DNA of 64,000 bases, from NCBI GenBank assembly GCA_028564705.1, contig JAPXFQ010002153.1, positions 1,178,001-1,242,000 on the forward strand. The letters are read 5' to 3'. The notes beneath the pieces were generated by a model. That model saw only the letters and a program-made list of their open reading frames with translations. It was not told the DNA's origin and did no database searches. Shown piece by piece: positions 11,301 to 23,470 of the stretch (position 1 is its first letter; the number at the start of each line of letters is the position of its first letter). The position numbers and the translations under genes were made by a program. This stretch comes from Apricaphanius iberus. Lineage: Eukaryota > Chordata > Actinopteri > Cyprinodontiformes > Aphaniidae.

Positions 11301-12190
11301 TTTAAACATTTATTTGTTTTTGTTGATTCTCTGAGCTGAGGTACATCATGCTTGAGGTTCCATTGCCTATCCTCCATCTACAAACACATCATATTACATA
11401 CTTTCTTTTTCAACCATCGCTGTCAGCTGACCATCTCTTCAGCAGTCTGTCATCCAGCCCCTAATCCACAAAAAGACATCCATTATCATTTTATAAATCA
11501 TCTAATGCTAGTATAGCATCTTAGCAAAACAAGCAAGATAGGTCACTGTAAACGTGCACACGGTCACTCTGAAACAGATGGCAGAGGCTGTCTTTATTCA
11601 AACTTACAGCTTCTTTCAGTCCTTTTGAAATTACAACAATTAGTTAATCAGTGAAAAACAGTTAGAAAAAAAGAGAGTTTCAATTTGTAGTGTAGTAATT
11701 AAATGATTGTTCAAAAATATTTCTAGAAAAAAAATCTAATTCTTTTATTTATGTTTCAGGCTGTAAATGTGCCTCATACATGAGTCATGTAAGTTTATTT
11801 TAGGTAAACAAACCCAAGGAGGAAAAAGCTTGCCAATCCTTGATGCTCTATTACTTTGCTTTCAGAGATCTCACTTTTCAGTGCATCAAAAAATTAAAAG
11901 GTATTACATGTCAAGTTTAAAGGGTTTTTCCTCTTCTGGGTTTACCCTTGTGTACTTTGCTCTGAAAGTCAGGTTATTTCCCAACAAACATTTCAAGATG
12001 TACAAAGGAATAAGCAAAGCAGTTTTCATCAACCCCATTACTTATGTATGCAGGTGCGAGCAAGACTGAACATTCACAGGATGATAGATTTTAAAAGTGT
12101 TTGTGTGTGTGAGTCACAGCTTTGTAAATGTATTTGATATATGTTTGTTTTATGGCTATTCTGTTAAGAATATTGCCGCACACAATGGGT
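8369..12190. other. 3.8 kb without recognisable gene
   Basis: Short open frames only, none with a domain I recognise. Sequence at about 10240-10600 is more GC-rich, with 'gcgtaagtaacgtagagcc'-like text seen in some fish miniature transposons, but I find no clear ends. The stretch 11150-11230 also has a more balanced composition. Confidence 0.45.
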
Positions 12191-12213
12191 GTATATATAT
12201 ATATATATATATA
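12191..12213. repeat. (TA)n microsatellite
   Basis: TA repeat immediately before the left inverted terminus of the Tc1-like element. Tc1 elements target TA dinucleotides, so the repeat may have been the insertion site. Confidence 0.85.
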
Positions 12214-13359
12214 TACTACCGTTCAAAAGTTTGGGGTCACATTGAAATGTCCTTATTTTTGAAGGAAAAGCACTGTACTTTTCAATGAAGATAACTTTAA
12301 ACCAGTCTTAACTTTAAAGAAACACACGCTATACATTGCTAATGTGGTAAATGACTATTCTAGCTGCAAATGTCTGGTTTTTGGTGCAATATCTATATAG
12401 GTGTATAGAGGCCCATTTCCAGCAACTATCACTCCAGTGTTCTAATGGTACAATGTGTTTGCTCATTGGCTCAGAAGGCTAATTGATGATTAGAAAACCC
12501 TTGTGCAATCATGTTCACACATCTGAAAACAGTTTAGCTCGGTACAGAAGCTACAAAACTGACCTTCCTTTGAGCAGATTGAGTTTCTGGAGCATCACAT
12601 TTGTGGGGTCAATTAAACGCTCAAAATGGCCAGAAAAAGAGAACTTTCATCTGAAACTCGACAGTCTATTCTTGTTCTTAGAAATGAAGGCTATTCCATG
12701 CGAGAAATTGCTAAGAAATTGAAGATTTCCTACAACGGTGTGTACTACTCCCTTCAGAGGACAGCACAAACAGGCTCTAACCAGAGTAGAAAAAGAAGTG
12801 GGAGGCCGCGTTGCACAACTGAGCAAGAAGATAAGTACATTAGAGTCTCTAGTTTGAGAAACAGACGCCTCACAGGTCCCCAACTGGCATCTTCATTAAA
12901 TAGTACCCGCAAAACACCAGTGTCAACATCTACAGTGAAGAGGCGGCTGCGGGATTCTGGGCTTCAGGGCAGAGTGGCAAAGAAAAAGCCATATCTGAGA
13001 CTGGCCAATAAAAGAAAAAGATTAAGATGGGCAAAAGAACACAGACATTGGACAGAGGAAGACTGGAAAAAAGTGCTGTGGACGGATGAATCCAAGTTTG
13101 AGGTGTTTGGATCACAAAGAAGAACGTTTGTGAGACGCAGAACAACTGAAAAGATGCTGGAAGAATGCCTGACGCCATCTGTTAAGCATGGTGGAGGTAA
13201 TGTGATGGTCTGGGGTTGCTTTGGTGCTGGTAAGGTGGGAGATTTGTACAGGGTAAAAGGGATTCTGAATAAGGAAGGCTATCACTCCATTTTGCAACGC
13301 CATGCCATACCCAGTGGACAGCGCTTGATTGGAGCCAATTTCATCCTACAACAGGACAA

Positions 13360-13361
<2 letters not shown>
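12214..13361 (+). mobile_element. Tc1-like transposon, right end lost
   Basis: The left inverted terminus (CTACCGTTCAAAAGTTTGGG type) is present at 12214. The element proceeds through a 5' leader and most of the transposase gene, then stops within the coding sequence at a TA repeat. No right terminus follows; instead a separate hAT element begins at 13449. The terminus and leader match, in reverse, the copy at 23471-24769. Confidence 0.88.
12626..13361 (+). pseudogene. Tc1-like transposase, C-terminally truncated
   Basis: DD34E-type transposase that would cut and paste its element at TA sites. About 245 transposase residues remain of a family length near 340. The start ATG (MARKRELS) lies downstream of the inverted terminus. 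Residues 1-110 hold the paired-like helix-turn-helix DNA-binding domains (REIAKKLKISYNGVYYSLQ is a recognition-helix region; the basic RKRSGRPR resembles a GRPR-type hook). The catalytic domain includes WTDESKFEVFG, bearing the first Asp, HGGGNVMVWGCFGAG, and LQQDND with the second Asp. The reading then runs into a TA repeat that encodes alternating Ile-Tyr to a chance stop at 13489. The third catalytic acidic residue is absent, so it cannot be active. The reading frame up to the break is otherwise open, implying modest age. Confidence 0.92.
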
Positions 13362-13426
<65 letters not shown>

Positions 13427-13434
13427 ATATATGT
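13362..13434. repeat. Long (TA)n microsatellite
   Basis: About 70 bp of nearly pure TA repeat replacing the transposase 3' end, followed by a short TG run. It begins right after the codon for the second catalytic Asp region. Confidence 0.92.
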
Positions 13435-13448
13435 CTGTGTGTGTTTAT

Positions 13449-14276
13449 TAGGGGTGTCACAATCTCGATTTTGTATCGAAATTAATTGAAATTACTTTAT
13501 GACCTTGCACCTAAAAATCTAAAACAGGATTGCGATGACCTCCTGCCACGTTTACACTCACTGTGTCCCACTCTGGACTCCGTAGAAACAGTTACAGTTG
13601 CAGACCACCGTCTCATCACAAGGAACCACACAACTCTCACCGGTTCTCATACAACTCACAACAACAGCTGGTAACATTTTTACTGCCTGTATCACATCCC
13701 CCGTGATCAGCATGCACATCTACAGAGCACATTAACTAACGCTAGCAAGTAGCTATTGGCTAAGCTACCGTTAAACCATGGCTAGGAAGAAAAAAGCAGG
13801 GTGATCGGAGCTAAAGCCGCTCCTTCTACTCTCAAATCACCACTGAGGATATTTTGAGTTCCCCGTGAGTTAAGTTCACATTCTCGTTGTAAACAAGAGG
13901 ACCACTGTTAGCTGCATTTTACTCGGTCCTATGAGCTATCTGAAGTATTGTAACTGTAAAGAGTCACTAGATGGCAGCCTTACTAATAATTTCTTTTATT
14001 TTAACAATACTGTATAATTTCATTTTGACCATTAATGCCTAATGTGATACATTACTCAAGAATAATAAAAATGCATCACTTTTGTCTTAAAATAAGATTT
14101 ACTGTACAAAATTTAATTAATAAAACCAATGATCATAGACCACTGTAAAAATGACATGGGGCTCTGTACTGTAAAAAAACCCCAGAAAAAAAACAAATTG
14201 AGAATCAAATCCAATCGTGATCCTAAAATCGAAAATTAAAATTTAATTGAGGATTTGGAGAACCGTGACACCCCTA
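13449..14276. mobile_element. Non-autonomous hAT-like element, 828 bp
   Basis: Ends TAGGGGTGTCAC and GTGACACCCCTA are perfect 12-bp inverted repeats, with further complementary AATT-rich sub-terminal sequence. Flanking 8-mers GTGTTTAT (13441-13448) and ATCTTTAT (14277-14284) agree at six of eight positions, compatible with a hAT target duplication altered by the adjacent microsatellite. No transposase domain seen inside. Confidence 0.75.
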
Positions 14277-14530
14277 ATCTTTATTACTTTCAAAATTTAA
14301 GAGGGACACATGACAAACAGAAAAAAATCCCTCCCCCAACCCTTTAACAAACAAAACATGAACAAAATCAGCTCATCTCTTGGGAAAAAAAGGCCACAGT
14401 CATGTCAATAAACTACACATACTTGAAAAAGAAACAAAAAATTAACTGCACAAAGTGAAAGATGAAATAAGAGGTAAGCACAGCAAGGTGTTTCACATTA
14501 ACATATTAATTTCCCCCCAGAAATGATTGC
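14277..14530. other. Short unannotated interval
   Basis: Lies between the hAT element and the first recognisable LINE coding sequence. It may include the LINE 3' untranslated region, whose end I cannot place. Confidence 0.4.
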
Positions 14531-14550
14531 AATACACGGTCCTACATTTT

Positions 14551-14898
14551 TTAAAAACATATCTTCCCTGTTTTCATTACGAAGCTCTTTCTCTCCAGGT
14601 GGAGCATATTTGCCATTTCTCTTAGCCATAAATCATATGTGGGTGCAGTGTCCGCCTTCCATGTCCGAAGGATTAACTTCTTCACAATCACAGTTCCAAA
14701 TAGAATAGCCTTTTTCTGATATTTATTGGCGAATGATAAAGGGGTAGTTGCCCTGAGAATTGCTATAAGTGGATCAGGCTCCCAACATTTTCCATGAGCT
14801 ACAGAAAAACAATGAAAGCATGACCAGAAGGAATGTGTTAAGTTAGTAGTCGTTGACTCACATCTGTTGGATGCAACATCATGGAAGAAACTATGCAA
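14551..14898 (-). pseudogene. LINE ORF2 C-terminal fragment
   Basis: The 115-residue frame contains SNRCESTTTNLTHSFWSC, matching the CxxC...THxFWxC zinc-knuckle-like region near the end of L1-type ORF2, followed by a Leu/Trp-rich tail (LILRTWKADTAPTYDLWL) also typical of that region. Just upstream on the same strand, in another frame, TQFKTPHRLLFKRK corresponds to the usual segment before the knuckle, so a frameshift lies near 14900. It abuts the THAP-bearing segment. Confidence 0.8.
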
Positions 14899-14949
14899 TT
14901 TTTCTCTTGAATAATAGTCTATGCGGTGTCTTAAACTGAGTTGACGTCA

Positions 14950-15800
14950 CTTCTTCCTGCATTCAACTGTTCATATTGAATCAGCGCCATGGTGGCAGGC
15001 GGTCTTCTCTTGTTATAGTAAAGCTGGTGGATTCCTGTTTTCCCCCAGGATGCCATAACCGACTCGGACGAGATAAGGGAAGAAAGTTTAACAAGAATAC
15101 CAAGATTCCAGAATGTAGAAAAGAATGGATTGTTGCAATAAAATGCAGTCGTTTCCCTCAAGCAAAAGCTTACGCTTATGTGACGACGACTTCACATCAG
15201 GTACACAAACCAAGGTTTCTTAAACTTTATATGGTATTTATTTTACATTCTTTTATTAAGCTTCTTAGTAGACTTCCTACAGTTATTCCACTTGTTGTGG
15301 AATTATCTGTCTTGATGCTCACTTAGCAACTAGTAAACATCTCGTAAAACATTGCAGACTCATAATCTTTGTGATGTCTGCAAGCTGCTGTTTACATGTC
15401 TTGTGATCATAACGAGGAACAAACTGTGGTGTAATTTATTGTTTTGAAGGAATCCTTGATTAATAGTCCGATATTGACAGACATAACCTAGCTGCCCATA
15501 GCTCATGGAAGCTAAAATGAAAAGTTTCCACTTACCCTCCTGGTGCGCAGTGCTTTGCAGGAAGATTATAGATCTGGATCTTGATATCAAACCCTGATTG
15601 TGTGCATTTTTATCCCTCCAGGCTTTTATCTGCTTGAAGCTCTGGAGTAGGGCGAGGGGAAACTGATCAGGAAATAGTATGTCCGGGTGTCTCAGCTCCG
15701 GTAAAAGGTCTGCTCCGACAACTTCTAAAGTTTTTAAAGGGCATGGTAAGGGTTGGAGATGTTTAATGTTTTTAATTTCCTGGTATATAAAATATTATCT
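14950..15800. other. Inserted segment within the LINE, origin unclear
   Basis: LINE coding is recognisable up to about 14945 and again from about 15960, while the interval between does not read as LINE. It carries the THAP-like sequence on the forward strand. I could not find clear terminal inverted repeats or a target duplication, so boundaries are approximate. A THAP-bearing DNA transposon fragment (P-element- or Kolobok-like) or a gene fragment are both possible. Confidence 0.45.
14976..15195 (+). pseudogene. THAP-type zinc-finger domain remnant
   Basis: The frame from 14976 contains SCFPPGCHNRLGRDKGRKF, then IPECRKEWIVAIK and FPQAKAY. This matches the first half of a THAP C2CH DNA-binding domain: the CxnC pair, the invariant Trp in KEWI, and the conserved Pro. 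The expected final CxxHF block is found only one frame over, reading RLCDDDFTSG at about 15173-15202, so a frameshift near 15170 breaks the domain and the zinc-binding His is replaced by Asp. A GT (CAG/GTACAC) directly follows, like a splice donor. THAP domains occur in THAP genes and in P-element- and Kolobok-type transposases; I cannot tell which source applies. Confidence 0.7.
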
Positions 15801-15961
15801 TCCATTTTAAAATGGGAAATCAACTACGACGGAGTAAAACCACAGCTGCACAATTCATTTTGATTATATTCCTGCCTGCTGAAGCTCTGGAGAGTCATGT
15901 AACATCCAGAGTTCTATACTTTTCAGATATTCATCTCAGACTTTTTCTTCTAATTCTAGAT

Positions 15962-16342
15962 TCAGTCTGCCTTTCCATGCTGCCTAATACTTGCTGTGCT
16001 CAATGGAGTATTGTTGTGCAAGATCTGGTAAAATGAATGAAACTGCCCCTTTTGTAGCCGGGTCAAATACATATATATTTTTGCTTCCAGGATCTCGTGC
16101 TTTACCAGGATTTCAAAGTTGGGTAGATGCATTGCGACATAATTTCGGATTTGATAGAATTGGAAAAGGACAGATTTAGAAATGTCGTATTTCGCTACAA
16201 GTTCTGGGTATGATCCAAAAATGCCATTATTATATAAATCACTCATGTTGCAAATACCTTTCTGTTTCCAGAAGAGGAAAATGCTATCAGTCAGACCTGG
16301 TAATAAAGAATGGTTTTCACATATTGGAGTGTCTAGGTACAT
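15962..16342 (-). pseudogene. LINE ORF2 region after reverse transcriptase
   Basis: The 126-residue frame contains FWKQKGICNMSDLYNNGIF and SYPELVAKYDISKSVLFQFYQIRNYV. These match the segment of L1-type ORF2 between the thumb and the C-terminal knuckle ('W...GI..I.DL...G...F.eL...y.i....ff.ylQlR.y'). Continues the same dead LINE. Confidence 0.8.
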
Positions 16343-16349
16343 TTTCGGT

Positions 16350-17315
16350 GCCTCAATATAATGTTTTCTTTGCTTCCAGATTCTTATAGTGTTACCAATT
16401 ACAAAACTATTATTAAAGTATTTCTTTTTAATAGTAGTGGGACTATTAAAAAGAACAGATAATTATGTTTTTTGCAAAGCATTCTTTCTGTACCTAACCA
16501 CGCAGGGCAGGAGTCTGCCACAGAAAGAGCGCCCTTTTTTCACCGTGAAATAATGGCTAAGTGTGCAGCTAAATAATATAAGCTAAAATTTGATCATGCA
16601 AAACCACCCATATCCTTTGTCTTTGATAGGTCTTTTTTTTTTTAGAGATTCTAACAGTTTTGTAATTCCAAATAAAAGGCATAATAATTAAGTCTAACTG
16701 TTTAACTATAATGGAGCAATAAATATGGAAAGGACCGAAAAAGACTAAGGAAGTGGGGTAGTACGATCATTTTGATTGCATTTATCTTCCCAACCATGGA
16801 TAGTGGAAGGGTTTTACGAAACTTGATATTGGTTTTAAGTAGTTAAGTTTTGCTTTGTCAGTTTAATTGGAGGATATCTTTTGGGTTTTTTGTAACAATA
16901 ACACCTAACAACAAAAGGGAGTGAGGGGGGCAACCTTGACGGGTCCCACGGTGCACAGCAAAAGGAGGGGAGATATTCTGATTGGTAATAACCGATGCGG
17001 TTATCCTTGAATAAATTATTTTAATCCATTTCATGGAGGACCGTCCAAATCCGAACTACTTGGTCAAAAGCACACTGTGCATCAAGTGAAATAACTACCT
17101 CTCCCAGCTTGCTATACAATATGTTAAATAGTCTGCATAGATTAAAATTTATATGTCTGCCAGGCATAAAGCCAGTTTGATCTTGATGTATAAAAGAACA
17201 TATGCAATTCTTAAGTCTATTGGCCAAAAATTTTGCGAGAATTTTAGTTTCAATAAGTAGTAATGAAATTGGCCCATATGATGACATTGTCTGCGCGTCA
17301 CCTCCTGGCTTTAAA

Positions 17316-17318
<3 letters not shown>
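16350..17318 (-). pseudogene. LINE reverse transcriptase, motif C deleted
   Basis: From 17315 down the reverse strand reads DLKPGGDAQTMSSYGPISLL, KILAKFLANRL, HQDQTGFMPGR and VVISLDAQCAFDQV, corresponding to reverse-transcriptase motifs 1 to A, with the first catalytic Asp in ISLDA. About 16920-16990 reads PPFAVHRGTRQGCPP, motif B. The next recognisable text is LPLSMVGKINAIKMIVLP (about 16780-16840), which lies well beyond the catalytic YADD-type motif in intact elements. The motif C region has therefore been deleted, leaving no possible polymerase activity. The frame is also broken by shifts and stops. Confidence 0.85.
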
Positions 17319-18829
<1,511 letters not shown>

Positions 18830-19012
18830 TATATGAGACTTCTAGCTTGGTCAGTTGATAATCAATTTCAGTTCATCTTTGCTTAATTTTTTTTTTCGCT
18901 GCATACGATATTTAATGGCCTCTAAGGACAACCTTCATTGCCTCCCATACTGTGGAATCATCTTTTTGTCGACATTGTTAATGCTACAGAATTGTTGATA
19001 GGTACAGAATTC

Positions 19013-19799
19013 TTAGTTTTTTAATAGTGCATTTATCAGACGGCAGCTGTTTTCATCTCTCTTTTGGATTAAGTCAAGATGTAACGAGACAGGAGTTTGA
19101 TCTGATATTAATATATTATGGTAGGTGCAGTCAATTACTGAATGTAGCAGCTTAGAGTCTATTAAAAAGAAGTATGATTTATCTACTGCAGAAAAATAAG
19201 AAAAATCCTTGGTGGTGGGGTGAAGAAGCCTCCAGATATCAACCAAATTGTAAGACTGCATAAGATTAAATAGGCCACTGTTTCTACACATACCAGTTTG
19301 AGAATGGTGTTTATCAAGAAAAGCGTCTAAAAAGTAATTAAAATCACAACCCATAATTACAATTGAATCTGATAGGTTTGATATGGCATTGTAAAAATTT
19401 CGGAAAAAAAGCAGGTCATCAATATTTGGCCCATTTAGAATTACTAACATCAATGGTGTGGAGTTCAGAGTCCCACAAACTGTCACATATGTACCCCTCC
19501 AGTCTGAAATTTGTGAAGTTTGAGAGTGGATTATTGGTTTATTTTTTCTTATCATAATTGCAACACCTCTTGATTATGCACTGAAGTTTGATTGAAAAAC
19601 CTGTGAAGCCCACAGAGGGACAGAGAATTTTTGCTGCAGTTTTTTTCTTAATGTGCGTCTCCTGGAGAAAGTATATGTCGAATTTAAGTGCTCGTAAATG
19701 CGCATATACATTCCCTCTTTTCAGTGGGCTGTTCATTCCTCTTACGTTCCAGCTAGTTATTTTAACGTTACCTCTGTGTCCATGTGAATCGGCCATCAT
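19013..19799 (-). pseudogene. LINE apurinic-type endonuclease domain
   Basis: Encodes the target-nicking endonuclease at the N-terminus of ORF2. The first frame (19799-19539) reads ITSWNVRGMNSPLKRG and YFLQETH, with the conserved Asn and Glu. After a frameshift near 19552 the second frame (19555-19013) continues LNSTPLMLVILNGPNIDDLLFF, MGCDFNYFLDAFLD (the GDFN block) and DFSYFSAVDKSY. The final catalytic block, normally SDH, reads ISDQTPVSLHLDL, so the active-site His is replaced by Gln. Together with the frameshift this copy is dead. It directly follows the ORF1 remnant upstream. Confidence 0.88.
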
Positions 19800-19889
19800 G
19801 AGACAAAACTACAGTTTATGTAGGATTAAAATTCATTTTTAATGACTGTGACTTTAAGTATTCAATAAATGGAAATGGACAGATGAGCT

Positions 19890-20419
19890 AATAAAACGCC
19901 CCATGAAGAGCAAAAAATGCCTCCCTACGAACACAGGAGTAGTGCTTCAACACCCCTAACTTCAAGTTAAAACTAGACTCTGAGCAGTTTAGGAAGCCGG
20001 TTAGATAAAAACTCTGTAGGCTGGACATTTTCTGTCTTCTCTTAAATTTCAACGATACGAAAATTTGGCCGACGAGAGTGGACCTCGAGGTCCTGTAGTT
20101 TGGCTTGTCGCTGGTTGCATTGGGAGGCTTATGTATCAATCATTTCTCCAGCCGTTATAGTCTCCTCTCGTGTGATTCGGGGGCGGCCTCAGCAGATGTA
20201 ACCTGCTCGCTGACTTCAGTTATGGCAGCTTAAAAGTCTGAGATAACGCCATTGAACTCGATAAACCTCATGTCGACCATATTCTAGCGTTTTTATGGTT
20301 GCTAGGATGTCTTCTATGGCAGCAGGAGCTGGGGAACTAGCTACGTTAGCATTAGCTTTGCATCCGTCTGTTGGCATGGCAGAGCGGTCGTCAGTTGTCT
20401 TCCCTTGAAAAATTGTCAT
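19890..20419 (-). pseudogene. LINE ORF1 remnant
   Basis: On the reverse strand at about 20115-20040 the text KLQDLEVHSRRPNFRIVEI matches the 'LEDLENRSRRNNIRIvGi' hallmark of L1 ORF1 RNA-binding proteins (transition from coiled coil to RRM). It is followed by a stop and further shifted pieces. An upstream 67-residue frame (20419-20216) with IEDILATIKTLE may be the coiled-coil start. Supports the L1 assignment. Confidence 0.65.
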
Positions 20420-20631
20420 GCTTCTTCTTTTTACCTTTTGTCATCACAACTAGAATGTTATAGTTCTCTCTATGCACATAAAATGATGATTAAATGTCCT
20501 TGCACAGGGTTGGAGTGGAGCTCCCCTCACACACGGCTACTCCATATCGGAACCGGAATCCATCTCTGGGGAATTAAATTTTTTAATTAACTGATATTTT
20601 TACTAAATTAATCTAAATTAGTTATTTTTCA

Positions 20632-20875
20632 GGCGGCACAGTGGAACAGTCGGTAGCACTGTTGCCATGAACAGGACTTGGGTTATAATCTCAGCCTGGG
20701 GTCTGTCTGTATATAGTTTTCATTATCTCCTGCATGAATGAGTTCTCTCTGGTTACTCCAGCTTCCTCCTACAGTCCAAAAACATAACTCTTAGATAAAC
20801 TTTTTTTGTTTTTAAATTGAGTAAGAGTGTGTGCATGGTTGTTTATCCTTTGTGGCTCTGTTTTGCCCTGGTAAA
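20632..20875 (+). mobile_element. Diverged DANA-type SINE
   Basis: AGGCGGCACAGTGGAACAGT, 'gtagcactgttgcc' and 'cttcctcctacagtccaaaaacat' align with the SINE at 8011-8355 but with many substitutions, and the 3' third is barely recognisable. An older insertion of the same family. Confidence 0.7.
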
Positions 20876-22980
20876 AGCTAATGTACTTTTACTTTTTTTC
20901 GTACAGTAAAACCTATGACTTGTTGCATACAATTACAAAACATTTACATAAAATATTAGTAGTTTAAAGTATAAAATACAAAGGTAAAATATTTTACACA
21001 TTTTACATCTTAAGAGATTCAGGGATTCATTGTAAAATGTTGTTGTTTTTTTGAGCTGCTGAATTTGCTTGAAGTTGGTTTTAAGGAAAACATGTTTTAT
21101 TTGTTTAAAAAAAAAGTAACATCCTGAAAGCATGTACCTCCAAAAACATCAATGTTCACAGATTTTTATAGTCTTATTTATAGGACTAGTAATAATGCAA
21201 AACCTAATAAAGAAGTGTGTCTGGCCTTTCTTCTTTGTATTTTCATATTCTTGATTCGAAACTAACCTTGCCAAATGCTTAGCCTTTAGTAAGACCAAAA
21301 AGTGATGTCACTGCAGTTTAGTGTTCTCAGTGGTTTTATATTATCAGTATCTTACTGGTCACTGGAGGCCATATGCAATTTAGTCAAAAGTTGCATGGTT
21401 CAAATTTAGGATAAATGTCCCATCGCTGGGTAATTGCCTCTGAAACCCTAATGTACCACAAAAGAATTAAAAGCTGCTGTAAAATCTCATTTGGAAGAGA
21501 ACTGAAAGAAAGTAGGATCGTAACTATGTCATGGTTGAATGACAGCTAGTATTTGAAGTGAGAAAAAGGGACTTAGAAAATTAGGATTTTTACTTGCCAG
21601 ACATGCTGATTCTTTTGCTTTAATTTCACCCTATTTGTGAACATGTATATAGAAAGGTGATGGGCAGAGAGTGTGAAAGCTTAATCTAACCATTGGGGAA
21701 AGGCTAAGAATAAACACTTCAATAAACCATTTTTGATAGCCGGTAACTGTTGCTGCTTGGACATTCAGGCAGTGCAACAGTGTGAAAAGGTCAGTTGTCA
21801 CAAACATATGGGTAATTGGGTCTAAAATACCACCTTGCATGTTTTTTTCCCCTCATGAGGTGTTCTAAATTCTGTCAACCTTTCCAGACGTGCTCTTATG
21901 ACTTGTACCTTATAGGAAGGAAATTATGTTGTGTCAAATACAGATGCTGTAACAATAACTTAATTTGTGCATTATTTTTAAACTTTAAGGAACATTTTTC
22001 TTTCTTAACTAGTTTCAGCCCTAAATTATAACCCATTATAAGCCATTTCAGCATATAAAGTTTGAAACTTTAAGTTAGAGCTGGCAGTATTTAGTAGATT
22101 CAAGGAGCTCATATTTAAATGCAAAATTAATAAGCCTTGCTGTAAAACAAAATATAAATCATCAGAATTTTGTGTTTACAGTCAAAAGCCATTTTTATAA
22201 TGAAATTTACTAGGATGATCTAAATCCTTGGGCTGTTTTTGTTGTTTAAACACAGCATTAGACCTTCTGTCGTGTTAAACAAGCATGTTTTACAGCATGA
22301 ATTTATTAGGTCATCTCTGAGAAGGGATGATTGAAATAACAGCAAGTTTTTTAAAAATGTCATTTTTAAATATTCTTTATCAGAGTCGAAAGGAAGATAA
22401 ACATTTATTAACATCGGAAATCATATTTGGCTTGAAAATATTGTAAATGTAAACAGCAAACACAAAGCACATAATTGGCCATTGAACTATAAGAGTGTAT
22501 GAGGAAGACCTGATTGATGGAAAATCACAAGAAGGAATGTGGTAGGAAAGATGTTGAAGATGTTGCTGAGCTGCAGAGCTCCGTCAGTGACAGGCTTCTG
22601 CATTCACGATGCATGAAGGAGCATTTCTGCAGGTCCTTCCTGTTAGACATTTGAACACAACCTGCTCGCAACAAAATTAATATTGTTTAGGTCCCTTCTG
22701 CATTTCTACTGTTATTTGCACATCAGTTTTCACAGTTTATATTCTACTAACTCTTAGAAATAATGCTTAAAGTACATACACACGCACATTCTGTACATAT
22801 TTCTAAATATTTTTAAAGTGTCATGCTCTGTTGCACATTCCAATCTGGGTATGCCACTTCATTTTTATTGAGTTCACAGTACTTTGTTTTTTGTAATTCT
22901 GCCCATGATCTACATATTATTCTTAACATTTAAATTCTGTTTTTTATACTCTTCTACTTCTGAGTCTCAATGTTTGTATT
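20876..22980. other. 2.1 kb with no gene or repeat recognised
   Basis: AT-rich sequence; open frames are short and without domains. Confidence 0.45.
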
Positions 22981-22989
22981 GCCTGCCAA

Positions 22990-23078
22990 TTTGCTGCTCT
23001 TACAACCGAAATTCTCCTTTTTGGACAATAAAGGATTGTTCTGTTCTATTCTATTGTATTCTATTCTATTCTATAAAC
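22990..23078 (+). repeat. LINE-like 3' tail with (TTCTA)n microsatellite
   Basis: 'gaaattctcctttttggacaataaaggattg' followed by repeated TTCTA units (about 23039-23076). An 'aatttcc...ggatcaataaag' block followed by a short tandem repeat is the usual 3' end of several fish non-LTR retrotransposons. No coding part remains. A similar tail occurs at 36526-36585. Confidence 0.55.
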
Positions 23079-23470
23079 CTTCCTCTACTTCACATCTACT
23101 CCCCAACTTGGCGGTGTTTGCCACCTTTTCCAGTTTAGATACAAAACATTAAGATTTTTATCTCATCCCCTTACAAGTCACAGTTGCCCAAGTCAAAGTC
23201 CCTTTTAGATCATATTGTTGCTTTGTGTTTTGCACATGTTTTGTTTGCCTAGTGATCACCTGTATAGTCCCGGCACAAAATGGAGAATTAAAGTCCCTCC
23301 ACCATTATTCTGCTCTTGAGCCACCCTGTGAGATGCATCCACAAATCACTATGAAGTGTAAGACAATTTGGGTTTGTGATACAAATGTAAGGTGATGAGA
23401 ATCTATGGCAAAACAGCAGGAGTCGATGGTCTGTAGTGAGAGCAGATGTATTGCATCATTTTGCCAAGTA

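Noticed and set aside
12647..13303. Reverse-strand frames across the Tc1 gene, with matching ones at 23680-24336
   Set aside because: They are antisense shadows of the transposase; their recurrence in both copies only reflects duplication.
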